Origin: Streptomyces sp. GESEQ-35
GTDB lineage: Bacteria > Actinomycetota > Actinomycetes > Streptomycetales > Streptomycetaceae
Direction of reading: 5' to 3'
DNA length: 64,000 bases
Assembly (NCBI RefSeq): GCF_017948485.1
Contig: NZ_JAFFSX010000021.1
Location: forward strand, 1 to 64,000
Shown here piece by piece: positions 7,039 to 16,348 of this stretch. The position numbers and the translations under genes are program-made. The notes beneath the pieces are model-generated. The model made no database searches. It was not told the DNA's origin and worked only from the letters and a program-made list of their open reading frames with translations. Numbering within the stretch: the first letter of the stretch is position 1; each line of letters opens with the position of its first letter.

Positions 7039-8576
7039 GACAACACCGCCTCATATCCGAGCCCTTGGAGGGCGTGCAATGCCTCGGCATCGAGGTCCAC
7101 GGACATGTCCGCGGCCCACCACACATGCCCGTCGGGGCGAAGGAGCGCAGCCCCGACGGCCGACCACGCCGGGTCGCTGTGCGGTGCGAGGCGGCCGGCA
7201 CGGATCGGGATGCCGAGCGACGCGGCCTGCTTCGCCGCCGTACGAAGGCCACCGCCGGAGAAGTCCAGCAGGACGGGGCGGCCTTGTCGCAGCACACCGG
7301 AGAACAGTGAACAGGCGTCCTCCACGCTGCCGAGGTCGGGCGCCCGGGCTCCGGTGAGGGGGTGAGCGCGCGGGTCCGCCGCGGGATAGCCGACATCGAG
7401 AGCGGACAGCTTCATCGCGAGTCCCAGGGAGAAGCCCGGTTGGGAGGCGATCAGGCCGCTCAGCAGCGAGCGCAGCGCCCCGCCCTCCGGCGAGGTGGTG
7501 GTCATGAGCAGGGTCTGCGCGAGGGTGTGCTCGGCCAGAGCGCCGCCCACCGGGTGGCGCTCGCTCTGGTAGCTGTCCAGCAGGTCCGGCGTCGCGCGGT
7601 GCTGTACCACGGCGGCGAGCTTCCAGCCGAGGTTCATGGCGTCCTGGAGGCCGACGTTGAGTCCGACACCGCCTGCCGGGAAGGCCATGTGCGCGGCGTC
7701 TCCGGCGAGCAGTACTCGGCCCTCGCGGTATGTTGCGGCCTGCCGCGTGGCGTTGCCGAACCGTGAGAGATAGCCCGGATCCCGCATGCCGAAGTCGCTG
7801 CCGGCCAGCCGGATCGCGGTCTCCCGCAGCTGATCCAGCGTCAGTTCGTCCGCCGGATCCTTGTGAGCGGCGTCGTATCCCATCACGCGGAAGAGGCCAC
7901 CGGGCGCCGGTGCGACGGCCAGGGTGCCGTGCACGCTGTGCCAGGCGAGGCCCATCTCGCTGGGCGGGGCATCGAGGTGAACGTCCCCGAGGAAGCCGAC
8001 GATGGTGGTGTCCGTACCGGGGAAGTCGATGCCCGCCGCCTTGCGTACGGTGCTGCCGGCTCCGTCGCAGCCGACGACGAACTGCGCGCTCCGCGTGTAC
8101 CGGACGCCGTCCTGGCCGGTGACCTCGACGGTCACCGAGGAGCCGTCCGCGTCCTCGGTGAGGCCGGTCACCGTGTGGCCGCGCAGGACGCGAACGCCCA
8201 ACTCGACGGCGTCCGCCTCCAGAAGCTCCTCGGTGCGCACCTGCGGATGGGCGAGCATGAAGGGGAACGGGGTGGGGAGGGCGCGGAAGTCCAGGCGGTT
8301 GTCCAGCATCGCGAAGTGCCAGGCCGGCACCTTCACGCCGCCGGCGAGAAACTGGTCCGCGAGGCCGCGCATCGCCAGGACCTCGATCGTCCTGGGGTGG
8401 ATCCCCAGTGCCTTGGAGTGCGGGGCGCGCTCCACCGTGCGCTCCAGGACCACCACCGAGACGCCGGCCAACCGGAGTTCACGGGCCAGCAACAGCCCCA
8501 CCGGTCCGGCGCCGACCACGATGACCTCTTCGCCGTTCGGGCGGTGGTCCTCACTTTGGGTCTCACGGGGCGGCAT
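7035..8576 (-). CDS. FAD-dependent aromatic-type monooxygenase (class A flavoprotein hydroxylase)
   Basis: A 513-residue single-component monooxygenase. The ATG at 8576 overlaps the stop of the upstream hemerythrin gene (TGATG). It has the Rossmann fingerprint VVGAGPVGLLLARELRLAG near residue 20, the DG motif (VVGCDGAGSTVRKAAG) and the FAD-ribityl GD motif (LLAGDAAHMAFPAGGVGLNV), followed by a C-terminal thioredoxin-like domain. This is the architecture of PgaE/MhpA/rifampicin-monooxygenase-type enzymes, which use NAD(P)H and O2 to hydroxylate phenolic or polyketide rings. Flanking genes suggest a redox or detoxification role; the substrate is not determinable. Confidence 0.88.
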   Translation of the reverse strand: MPPRETQSEDHRPNGEEVIVVGAGPVGLLLARELRLAGVSVVVLERTVERAPHSKALGIHPRTIEVLAMRGLADQFLAGGVKVPAWHFAMLDNRLDFRALPTPFPFMLAHPQVRTEELLEADAVELGVRVLRGHTVTGLTEDADGSSVTVEVTGQDGVRYTRSAQFVVGCDGAGSTVRKAAGIDFPGTDTTIVGFLGDVHLDAPPSEMGLAWHSVHGTLAVAPAPGGLFRVMGYDAAHKDPADELTLDQLRETAIRLAGSDFGMRDPGYLSRFGNATRQAATYREGRVLLAGDAAHMAFPAGGVGLNVGLQDAMNLGWKLAAVVQHRATPDLLDSYQSERHPVGGALAEHTLAQTLLMTTTSPEGGALRSLLSGLIASQPGFSLGLAMKLSALDVGYPAADPRAHPLTGARAPDLGSVEDACSLFSGVLRQGRPVLLDFSGGGLRTAAKQAASLGIPIRAGRLAPHSDPAWSAVGAALLRPDGHVWWAADMSVDLDAEALHALQGLGYEAVLS

Positions 8577-9241
8577 CAGCCGCGCACCTTGCGAACGTAA
8601 CGGGCGTACTGGGCACGGCCGATGGCGTACCAGAGGACGCGGGCCGGGCCTGGCATGTGGCTGAGCATCTGCTGTCGCTCGGCCGGGGTGGCATCCTCCA
8701 GCGCCATTCCGAAGAACCGCAGCATTTTGGCTTTGGGTGTGTGGGTGGCGACGTGCTCTCCCTGGGCCTCCCATTCGGCCAACGTCAGATGCCGGGCGGC
8801 GAGCGGCAGCAGAGCGGCCTCCTCGTCGTCGAGGTGCGCGACGAGAACCGCCCGCTGGTCGACGAGGGCCGCCACGAGAGCGTCCCGTTCGCTCTCGCCG
8901 GGTGTGGCCTCCCACGCGTCGGCGGCGGCGGTGACCTGGTCGAGGCTGCTGGAGATGTGCTCATGCGCGGCCTCCATCCGCAGCACGACATCGGCCTCCT
9001 GGTCGAGGCGGGCCAGCAGCTTCGGCCAGAGGAGTTCGTCCTCGGCGCTGTGGTGGACGTGTACGGCGACGCAGTAGTCGCGCAGATGGTCGACCAACAC
9101 CCGGCACCGGGCCCGGTCGCCGGGCTCGCACGCGGCGATCAGTTCAGCCAGCAGCCGCGACTCGCGGCGGAACATCCGGTGGACGACGACCATCTCATGG
9201 GTGTCGATGGGGGCGGATACATCGGCCGTCACGGCACACAC
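8576..9241 (-). CDS. Hemerythrin HHE domain-containing protein
   Basis: A 221-residue soluble helical protein. It carries the spaced ligands of the HHE cation-binding fold: HRMFRRESRLL, then HVHHSAEDELLWPKL, HEHISSSLDQV and HLDDEEAALLPLAARH, which would hold a di-iron (oxo) site. The C-terminal part (GMALEDATPAERQQMLSHMP GP) is typical of Streptomyces members. It is first in an operon with an FAD monooxygenase and a truncated PPOX protein, and divergent from the SARP regulator. O2 or NO sensing, or iron handling, is possible but not shown by sequence. Confidence 0.85.
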   Translation of the reverse strand: MCAVTADVSAPIDTHEMVVVHRMFRRESRLLAELIAACEPGDRARCRVLVDHLRDYCVAVHVHHSAEDELLWPKLLARLDQEADVVLRMEAAHEHISSSLDQVTAAADAWEATPGESERDALVAALVDQRAVLVAHLDDEEAALLPLAARHLTLAEWEAQGEHVATHTPKAKMLRFFGMALEDATPAERQQMLSHMPGPARVLWYAIGRAQYARYVRKVRG

Positions 9242-9304
9242 TCCTGGTGGGCGGCGGGCCCGCTCTCGGTGGGGCCCAGTGACTAGAGCGTCGGCGAACG
9301 GTCT

Positions 9305-9342
9305 TGGAAGCCGGCTGGAAGATGATCCAAGCGCGTCTGGAA
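9305..9342. promoter_or_regulatory. TGGAA direct repeats at 11/22-bp phasing (SARP-box candidate)
   Basis: TGGAA occurs at 9305-9309, 9316-9320 and 9338-9342, so the repeats are 11 and 22 bp apart, all on one face of the helix. SARP-family regulators bind direct heptamers with exactly this periodicity. The site lies in the divergent region between the hemerythrin operon and the SARP gene, ending 8-20 bp before the possible SARP start codons, and could mediate autoregulation. The fourth position of the register (9327) does not match. Confidence 0.45.
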
Positions 9343-9349
9343 CCGTAGG

Positions 9350-12300
9350 ATGTGGCGCACCATGCTGTGGATCCGGGTGCTCGGCTCACTCGATGCCGAG
9401 ACGAACGACATACCGATCGCTCTCGGCGGCCCGCGTCAGCGTGCACTACTGGCCCTGCTGGTGGTGGCCCGCGGCCAGGTCGTCTCGGTGGACCGGCTGA
9501 TCGAGGACCTGTGGGGCGGGGAGCCACCGGCTCAGGCGCTCAAGACCCTTCAGTCCTACATCTCCAACCTGCGCAAGCTGCTGGAAGCCGGGCGTGCCCC
9601 GCGCGTCCGCCCGAAGCTGCTGGTCAGCGCCGCACCCGGATACGCGTTGCGGCTGCCGGAGGACGCGGTGGACGCTTCGCGGTTCGAGCGGCTGCTCCGG
9701 GAGGCGCGCGCGACGATGGCCCAGGGTCCGGCACCGGCCCGGTCGCTGCTGGACGAGGCGCTCGCGCTGTGGCGTGGACCGGCGTTCGCGGAGGTCGCCG
9801 ACGAGCCCTGGGCGGCGGCAGAGGTCGGCCGCCTGGAGGAGCTGCGGTTCACCGCGCGAGAACTGAGAGCCACGGCGGCGCTCCGCACCGGGGACGTAGT
9901 CGAAGCAAGGTCGGAGGCCGAACGGCTCACCGCCGAGCGGCCGTTGCGGGAGGAGGGATGGCGGCTCTTCGCGCTCTCGCTGTGGAGCGAGGGACGCCAG
10001 GCCGACGCCCTGAACGCACTGCGCAGGGCTCGGTCCGTCCTCGCTGACGACCTCGGACTCGACCCCGGGCCCGCGCTCGCCGGCCTTGAGGACGCGATCC
10101 TGAACCAGCGCGGCGCGGTACTGGACGACGCCACCCGTGGTCCGGCGGTCGGCCCTACGACCCCGGCCCCGCGGCCAGGTCCGGCACTGGCTGCCCCGCC
10201 CCCCGCCGCACTGCCCTGGGCTCCCGCAGCCGCCGACCACTTCGTCGGCAGGGAAGGGGAACTCGCCCAACTCGCCACGACCGCGGCCGAGGTGGCGCAC
10301 CACGGGCTGCGCATCGCCCTGGTCACGGGCGAGGCCGGCATGGGCAAGTCCGCGCTGCTGTCCCAGCTCGGTACGCAGCTCGAACGCGACGGCTGGCTGG
10401 TCACGGCAGGGCGCTGCCCCGAGTCCGAGGGCACCCCGCCCGCCTGGGCATGGTCCGAGGCACTGCACACGGTGGCCGCCCTCGCACCACCGCCGCCGGA
10501 AGCCACCGGGATCCTGGCCCCGCTGCTCTCCGACTCGACCACCGACACCGCTTCGACCGACCCTGCGGCGGGACGCTTCCGCCTCCACCGCGCCGTCTGG
10601 TCCTGGCTCGGTGAGACGGCCCGCGGCCGGCCACTCGCCATCATCCTCGACGACCTGCACTGGGCCGACGCCGAGACCCTCGCCGTGCTCACCGCCGCCG
10701 CTGACGACCCCGCCGGCCGGCCGATCCTCGTCGTGGCGGCCTTTCGACCGGACGAGATCGACGGGCCGCTCGCCGACGCCCTCGCTCTCCTCGCCCGGCA
10801 GGCACCGCTACGGCTGTCGCTGCCCGGACTCACCGAGCCCGCCGCCGCACGGCTGGTCGACGCCGTGTCGGAGACCGCCGTCGGCACCGCGACGGTGGCC
10901 GCGCTCACCGAACGCACCGGCGGCAACCCGTTCTACCTGCGCGAGAGCGCCCGCCTGCTGCGCAGCGAAGGCACGCTGGTGGCCATCTCCGAGGTACCGG
11001 AGGGGGTACGGGACGTACTGCGGCGCAGGCTAGCTCGGCTACCGCCGTCGGCGGTGGCGGTACTGCGCCTCGCCGCCGTCGCCGGACAGAGCACCGATGT
11101 GGACGTGCTGATCGGCGCCGCCGAGACGGATGAGGCCGCGGTCCTTGACGCTCTGGACGCAGGGATCATCTCCGGGCTGCTGACCGAACCCGCTCCGGGC
11201 CAGGTGCGGTTCGTCCACGCGCTGGTCCGCGACACGGTCGCCACCGACCTCAGCCAGGTGCGCCGGACCCGGATGCATGCGAGGCTCGCGGACTCGCTGG
11301 AACGACTCCACCCACAGGACGTCTCCGCGCTCGCCCACCACCGCAGCCGGGCGGCGACCGCGGCGACGGCCGCCAAGGCCGTCCGTTACTGCGTGCGGGC
11401 CGCTGAACTCGCAGGCGCCCGGTACGCGCACGACACTGCCGTAGAACTGCTCACCCAGGCCCTGGAGTGCTTCGACCGGATACCGCCCGCCGAGCACTCC
11501 GACCAGGACAACGAGCGGATCGAACTGCTGGGGACCCTGCTGCGCGCCCAAGTCAGAGCAGGTGCCGTCCCCGCTGCCCGCGCCACCCGGTCCGCCGCGG
11601 TCGCGGTCGCGGAACGCGCACGGCGCGACGACCTGCTGATCGCCGCGTTCACCGCCTGGACCGAGCCGACGCTCTGGCAGACGCGTCCCTTCGACGTCGT
11701 GGACGAACGGATCGTCAGCCACCTGGCCCGGCTCCTCGACCGTCCCGGTCTGCCGCCCGCCGTCCGGTGCCGGCTGCTGATCATCTACGTCGAGGAGGTC
11801 TCGGGTGAGAACAGTCGTGGCTCGCTCGACGCGGCCTGGGAAGCGGACAAACTGGCCAGGGAGCTCGATGATCCGCGCCTGCGTGCGCTCACGGCAGCGT
11901 CCCTCATCAGGGAGCTGATCGACGGTGACCAGGATCAGGTCACCCGGTATTCCGAGGAACTCATCGCGCTGGGAGTCGCGCACCATGTGCCCGCCTTCCA
12001 CTGGGCCGGGCTGTTCAACCTGGCCAGGGTGGCGGCCCGACGACATCAGGCCGCCGACGCCCGACGTCTCGTCACCGAGTCCCTGGAACTGGCACACGCC
12101 TACCGACTGCCCGAGGCACTCGCCGTCAGCCAGTGCGCGCTCGCCGCCTTCGCGCACCTGGAGGGCCGCCTCGACGACGCCGAGCGCCGCTACGCCGAGG
12201 CCGTCGACACCATGCGGCGCCAAGCCTCGCTGCACGTCGGCACCATGACACTCCAGTCCAGGGCCAGCGTGCTGGCCACCCGCGGCCGTCTCGCCGAACT

Positions 12301-12751
12301 CGCCCCGGATACGGATCAGTTGTCGCAGGCCCGCCACCCCATGTCGGTGGACATTCTCGGCGCCGCGCTGACGGCGGCGGGTCGCCACGACGAGGCCCGA
12401 GCCCTCCTCGCGGATTCCGTCCCGCTCTCCCACCCTCTCCTTTTCCCGGTCTTCTCCACCTTCCGCGCCCAGGCCGTCATCGACCTGGACGACCGCGAGA
12501 GCGCGGAAGCTCTGTACGCGTCCCTCCTGCCCTACCGCGATTCCCCGCCCGCCGGCATGGCCAACTTCGCCGTCGTCATGCCCCCCGCCGCCCACACTCT
12601 CGGCGAACTCGCTGTCCTGCTGGGCCGCCACGAGCAGGCGGCCGAGCACTTCACCCGGGCGGTCGCCATCGCCGACCACTGGCACGCCACCCGCTGGGCC
12701 GCTCAATCCCGTACCGCGCTGGCCGCCATGCGCAACGCGGTCATCACATGA
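9350..12751 (+). CDS. AfsR/SARP-family transcriptional regulator with AAA ATPase domain
   Basis: An 1133-residue protein. Residues 1-100 form an OmpR-like winged helix (LWIRVLGSL, ALGGPRQRALLALLV, ALKTLQSYISNLRKLL), followed by the bacterial transcriptional activation domain to about residue 250. A Pro/Ala-rich linker leads to an ATPase module with Walker A GEAGMGKS near residue 330 and Walker B LAIILDDLHWAD near residue 430. The C-terminal half is helical and TPR-like. This is the large-SARP architecture of actinomycete pathway regulators. The second ATG at 9362 may be the true start, since AGGA abuts the first one. It is divergent from the hemerythrin operon and convergent with catC. Its target could be either neighbour. 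Confidence 0.9.
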   Translation: MWRTMLWIRVLGSLDAETNDIPIALGGPRQRALLALLVVARGQVVSVDRLIEDLWGGEPPAQALKTLQSYISNLRKLLEAGRAPRVRPKLLVSAAPGYALRLPEDAVDASRFERLLREARATMAQGPAPARSLLDEALALWRGPAFAEVADEPWAAAEVGRLEELRFTARELRATAALRTGDVVEARSEAERLTAERPLREEGWRLFALSLWSEGRQADALNALRRARSVLADDLGLDPGPALAGLEDAILNQRGAVLDDATRGPAVGPTTPAPRPGPALAAPPPAALPWAPAAADHFVGREGELAQLATTAAEVAHHGLRIALVTGEAGMGKSALLSQLGTQLERDGWLVTAGRCPESEGTPPAWAWSEALHTVAALAPPPPEATGILAPLLSDSTTDTASTDPAAGRFRLHRAVWSWLGETARGRPLAIILDDLHWADAETLAVLTAAADDPAGRPILVVAAFRPDEIDGPLADALALLARQAPLRLSLPGLTEPAAARLVDAVSETAVGTATVAALTERTGGNPFYLRESARLLRSEGTLVAISEVPEGVRDVLRRRLARLPPSAVAVLRLAAVAGQSTDVDVLIGAAETDEAAVLDALDAGIISGLLTEPAPGQVRFVHALVRDTVATDLSQVRRTRMHARLADSLERLHPQDVSALAHHRSRAATAATAAKAVRYCVRAAELAGARYAHDTAVELLTQALECFDRIPPAEHSDQDNERIELLGTLLRAQVRAGAVPAARATRSAAVAVAERARRDDLLIAAFTAWTEPTLWQTRPFDVVDERIVSHLARLLDRPGLPPAVRCRLLIIYVEEVSGENSRGSLDAAWEADKLARELDDPRLRALTAASLIRELIDGDQDQVTRYSEELIALGVAHHVPAFHWAGLFNLARVAARRHQAADARRLVTESLELAHAYRLPEALAVSQCALAAFAHLEGRLDDAERRYAEAVDTMRRQASLHVGTMTLQSRASVLATRGRLAELAPDTDQLSQARHPMSVDILGAALTAAGRHDEARALLADSVPLSHPLLFPVFSTFRAQAVIDLDDRESAEALYASLLPYRDSPPAGMANFAVVMPPAAHTLGELAVLLGRHEQAAEHFTRAVAIADHWHATRWAAQSRTALAAMRNAVIT

Positions 12752-12788
12752 CCCAGGCGCCCATGGCTGTGATCTTCAGTGGAGGGGG

Positions 12789-13067
12789 TCAGCGGATGGC
12801 AGACGGGTGCTGGGCCAGCGGGGTCACGGTGACGTCCATGTACGGGAAGAGGGGTAGGCCCCACAGGAGTTCGTTGAGCCGGTCGTTGTCGATGACGTCG
12901 AAGACGCTGAGGTTGGAGTACTGACCGGCACAGCGCCACAAGTGCAGCCATTCGCCCGCGTGTTGGAGCTTCTGTGCGTACTCCTTCTCGGCGGCGACGG
13001 TCGACGCCCGGAGCGCCGGGTCGAGATCGGGTGGCAGGTTCACGGTCATGTGGACGGCGAAGAGCAT
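12789..13067 (-). CDS. catC: Muconolactone delta-isomerase
   Basis: A 92-residue protein matching the small decameric CatC family (MLFAVHMTVNLPPDLDP at the start, LQHAGEWLHLWRCAGQYSNL and LPLFPYMDVTVTPLAQHPSA later). CatC converts (+)-muconolactone to 3-oxoadipate enol-lactone. It is the last gene of the iac-cat operon, 12 bp after catA. No enol-lactone hydrolase or later 3-oxoadipate genes follow, so the pathway must be completed elsewhere in the genome. Confidence 0.93.
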   Translation of the reverse strand: MLFAVHMTVNLPPDLDPALRASTVAAEKEYAQKLQHAGEWLHLWRCAGQYSNLSVFDVIDNDRLNELLWGLPLFPYMDVTVTPLAQHPSAIR

Positions 13068-13079
13068 GACGGTCTCCGG

Positions 13080-13937
13080 TCAGGAAGCGGGATCGAGGAC
13101 GAGGTCGTAGGTGACCTGGTTGCCGCCGTTGCCCGTCGGCTGCGGGTCGATGACGAGTTCCGGCTTGACGGCGGAGGCCACGTCGTCCTCGACGTGTTCG
13201 CCGCCGCGGAAGTACAGCTGGGCGGTGAGCGTCTCGTGGCCGGGCGCGGAGACCTTCAGGTGCAGATGGGCCGGGCGCCAGGCGTGCCAGCCGGCGGCGG
13301 CGATGAGCTTGCCGCAGGATCCGTCGGTGGGGATCTGGTAGGGGGCGGGCTGGATGGTGCGGACCGCGAAGCGCCCCGAGTCGTCGGCTTCGACGGCACC
13401 GCGCAGGTTCCACTGGGCGATGCCGGGTGCGAACTGCGCGTACAGCCCGTCGTCGTCGGCCTGCCAAATCTCCAGCAGCGCGCCGGGCAGGGGCTCGCCC
13501 GAGACCCCCGTGATGCGGCCCTGGAAGAGGAGCGGGGTGCCGGACTCGTCCTCGCGCATCGGCAGGGTGCTGACGCTGGGGAGGGCGGGAGCGCCCGGCA
13601 CGTAGTACGGCCCTTCGATGGTTCCCTTGCTTCCCTTGCGGTCGGCGCCCGCGACCTCCTCGACGACGTGCTCGATCCACACGTCCAGGAAGAGCGGCCA
13701 TTCGCCGTCCTCTCCCACGGAGATCAGCCACGACTTGAGGGCGTTGTACTCCTCGTACGTCACCTGGTGTCGGCGGATGACGTCGTGAACGGCGGCGATC
13801 ATCTCCGTGGCGAGGATGTTGACGCGCTCGGTGTCGGTGACGGCCTGGCCGGACGCGGTGGTCTTGTCGGTGCGGAAGCGTTCGGTGGCCGAAGCGCCGG
13901 ATGCGGCGGCCGTGGCTTTCAGGGTGGTGTCGGACAT
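13080..13937 (-). CDS. catA: Catechol 1,2-dioxygenase (intradiol)
   Basis: A 285-residue Fe(III) intradiol dioxygenase that opens catechol to cis,cis-muconate. The ligand motifs are visible: GPYYVPGAP (Tyr), APYQIPTDG (Tyr) and RPAHLHLKV (two His), with an N-terminal helical dimerisation domain (ERVNILATEMIAAVHDVIRR) as in CatA-type rather than protocatechuate enzymes. The ATG at 13937 was chosen because it begins the conserved body after the catB stop. In this operon it would receive catechol made by the iac enzymes. Confidence 0.95.
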   Translation of the reverse strand: MSDTTLKATAAASGASATERFRTDKTTASGQAVTDTERVNILATEMIAAVHDVIRRHQVTYEEYNALKSWLISVGEDGEWPLFLDVWIEHVVEEVAGADRKGSKGTIEGPYYVPGAPALPSVSTLPMREDESGTPLLFQGRITGVSGEPLPGALLEIWQADDDGLYAQFAPGIAQWNLRGAVEADDSGRFAVRTIQPAPYQIPTDGSCGKLIAAAGWHAWRPAHLHLKVSAPGHETLTAQLYFRGGEHVEDDVASAVKPELVIDPQPTGNGGNQVTYDLVLDPAS

Positions 13938-13972
13938 GGTGTGCGGCTCCTTTGCCGGTGGGGACATGCGGT

Positions 13973-15076
13973 TCAGCGGTCCTGGCGGTATCGGGTGAGT
14001 TTGTCCGGGTCGATCGCGACGCCCAGACCGGGCAGGTCCCGTACGGCGAGCGTGCCGTCGGTGATCGTGACCGGTTCGGTGAGCAGGTCGTCGCTCATGT
14101 CCAGGAAGTTGGAGAGTTCGCCGGCGCGGCGGGAGGCGGCGGCGTACGCGGCGCCGAAAGCGACCGTGCACACCGTGCCCAACTGGCCGTCGATCTGGTT
14201 GCCCATCACCACCTCGGCGCCCATCCCCTCGCACTGGAAAAGCACGCGCTGGGACTGGGTGAAGCCGGTGCGGGCGGTCTTGACGCTGATCGCGGTGGCC
14301 GCGCCGTCCAGCAGAGAGCGGGTCACCTCCGCGGGCGTGGTGGCGGACTCGTCCGCGACGAAGGGCACGGGACTCTGCCGTACGAGCCATCGGCGTCCCA
14401 GCACGTCGTCGGCGGGGCACAGTTCCTCGGCGAGTGTGATGCCGACGGGTTCGAGTGCGCGCAGGGCGGCGGCGGACTCCGAGGGGGTCCAGCCGCGGTT
14501 GCCGTCGACGTACAACTCGGCCTCGTCACCGAGAGTTTCGCGGAGCGCCCGGCACACATCGAGGTCGAGCGTGATGGGCCGCCGACCGACCTTCACCTTG
14601 AAGGTGGTGATGCCGTACGTGTCGCGGATTCGCTCGGCTTCGGCGGCCATCCGCTCCGGGGCATCGAAGCCGAGCATGTGCGATACGCGCATCCGGTCGG
14701 TGTAGCCGCCGAGGAGTTGGGTGACAGGTTGGCCAAGGGCCTGGCCGACGATGTCCCAAAGGGCCATGTCTATAGCCGACTTGGCGGCCGGGTTGCCGAC
14801 GGTTCGGTGCAGCCGGGCGTGTACCTGCTCGCGTGCGAACACGTCCATGCCGGTGACCTGCGGGGCGAAGATCTTCTCGATGACGGCGATCACGGACTGC
14901 TGTGTCTCGCCGTAGGTGAAGGGGCGGGGTGGCGCGTCGGCCACTCCGACCAGCCCTTCGTCGGTGTGGACCCGGACGAGCACGTGCTCGGCGCTGTGCA
15001 CCTCACCGCTCGCGAAGCGCAGGGGTTTCGCATACGGGATCGAGTACGGGATCGTCTCGATCGCGGTGATCTTCAT
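13973..15076 (-). CDS. catB: Muconate cycloisomerase
   Basis: A 367-residue enolase-superfamily enzyme that lactonises cis,cis-muconate to muconolactone. It has the capping domain (MKITAIETIPYSIPYAKPLR) and the barrel with the KxK motif (TTFKVKVG), the metal ligand region YVDGNRGW, a following LAEELCPADD segment, and a second acid-base region (ISVKTARTG). The ATG overlaps the amidase stop codon (ATGA). Position between iacH and catA supports the catechol branch assignment rather than a dipeptide epimerase. Confidence 0.93.
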   Translation of the reverse strand: MKITAIETIPYSIPYAKPLRFASGEVHSAEHVLVRVHTDEGLVGVADAPPRPFTYGETQQSVIAVIEKIFAPQVTGMDVFAREQVHARLHRTVGNPAAKSAIDMALWDIVGQALGQPVTQLLGGYTDRMRVSHMLGFDAPERMAAEAERIRDTYGITTFKVKVGRRPITLDLDVCRALRETLGDEAELYVDGNRGWTPSESAAALRALEPVGITLAEELCPADDVLGRRWLVRQSPVPFVADESATTPAEVTRSLLDGAATAISVKTARTGFTQSQRVLFQCEGMGAEVVMGNQIDGQLGTVCTVAFGAAYAAASRRAGELSNFLDMSDDLLTEPVTITDGTLAVRDLPGLGVAIDPDKLTRYRQDR

Positions 15077-16308
15077 CGGGTGCCCCCGGCGGTCTCCTGG
15101 ACGATCGCCTCCGTGTGCTGGGCGATGCCGAGCAGGCGGGCCACACGGTCGGGGTGGCCGATGAGTTGGAGGCCGAGCGGCATGCCGTGCGGGTCGCGGT
15201 GGCCCGGGACGGTGACGACGGGCAGGCCGAGCAGCTGCCAGGGGCGGCTGAGTACGGGGGTGCCGGTGGCGTCCAGCCCGTGCGGGGCGGGGCCCGGGGC
15301 GGCCGGAGCGAGGATCACGTCGACCTGGGTGAGTAGGTCAAGGACGCGGACACGAGCGGTTCGGGCGGTGTCCTGCGCCGTGAGGTACTCGCCCTCGGGG
15401 GTCCGGTGGCCGCGCTCCAGCAGTTCGCGCAGGGGCCTACTCAGCGACTCCGGGTGCTCCGCCTCGGCGGCCAGGGAACGCGCGGCCTCGTACGCCATGA
15501 CGGTGGCGTGGGTTTCGGCGAGTTCGGGCGTCCGGATCTGGCTGCCCAAGTCGTTGGTCTCGGCGTCGGCTGCCGTCAGGGCCCTGGCGGCGCGGTCCAG
15601 CGCGTCGAGCATCGCCGGGTCGATGTCGGCCAGTTCAGTGCCGGGCCAGACAAACACCCTGATCCTGTCCGGGACTTCGGCCTGGGTGCCGTCGACGGCC
15701 TCGACCGCGGCGGCCAGTTCGGTGACCCCGGCGGTGATCAGCCCCGGCGCGTCCAGGCTCGGGCTGAGTCCGGTGAACCCCCGCGTCGACCAGGCGCCGA
15801 CCGGGGCGACGTAACCGGCGACACCGCAGAAGGACGCCGGCCGGGTCAGCGAACCCGCCGTCTGCGAGCCCAGCGCCAACGGCACCACGCCCGCCGCGAC
15901 CGCCGCCGCGGACCCACTGGAGGAACCGCCCGGAGTATGGGCGAGGTTGTGCGGATTGCGGGTCGGGCCCGGCTGGAAGTACGCGAACTCGGTGGTGACC
16001 GTCTTGCCCAGCGGTACGGCGCCCGCCCGGCGCAGCCGGTCCACCAGCCAGGCGTCGGACGTGGCGATCCGCCCTCGCCGCAGCGGGGAGCCGCACTCGG
16101 TGGGCAGCCCGGCGACGTCGATGATGTCCTTGACGCCGACCGGCACACCCCGCAGCGGCCCGTCCGTGCCGCGCCCGGCCGCCTCGCGCGCACCCTCCGC
16201 GTCGACGAGGACCCAGGCACGGATGTCCGGCTCGGTCTCGTCCAGGCGCCGCAGAGCGCTGTCGACCGCTTCGCGCGGGTCGTGCGCGGCGGAGGTCAGT
16301 GAACGCAC
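15073..16308 (-). CDS. iacH: Amidase-signature enzyme, IacH-like
   Basis: A 411-residue amidase-signature protein. It shows the catalytic Lys region GVKDIIDVAGLPTECGSPL, the Gly/Ser-rich signature PGGSSSGSAAAVAAGVVPLA and the nucleophile stretch GSQTAGSLTRPASFCGV, giving the Ser-cisSer-Lys triad. In indole-3-acetate gene sets an amidase-family protein, IacH, accompanies the oxygenases; its exact step is unsettled, with opening of the oxidised indole lactam a reasonable guess. The stop overlaps the catB start, confirming operon structure. The symbol rests on gene order. Confidence 0.8.
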   Translation of the reverse strand: MRSLTSAAHDPREAVDSALRRLDETEPDIRAWVLVDAEGAREAAGRGTDGPLRGVPVGVKDIIDVAGLPTECGSPLRRGRIATSDAWLVDRLRRAGAVPLGKTVTTEFAYFQPGPTRNPHNLAHTPGGSSSGSAAAVAAGVVPLALGSQTAGSLTRPASFCGVAGYVAPVGAWSTRGFTGLSPSLDAPGLITAGVTELAAAVEAVDGTQAEVPDRIRVFVWPGTELADIDPAMLDALDRAARALTAADAETNDLGSQIRTPELAETHATVMAYEAARSLAAEAEHPESLSRPLRELLERGHRTPEGEYLTAQDTARTARVRVLDLLTQVDVILAPAAPGPAPHGLDATGTPVLSRPWQLLGLPVVTVPGHRDPHGMPLGLQLIGHPDRVARLLGIAQHTEAIVQETAGGTR

Positions 16309-16348
16309 GTCAACCTGCTTTCGAAGTAGGGGTGTTCCTCGACAGGCC

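Noticed and set aside
11039..12706. A 555-codon minus-strand frame opposite the SARP C-terminus
   Set aside because: Antisense artefact of high GC3; the SARP frame continues through it.
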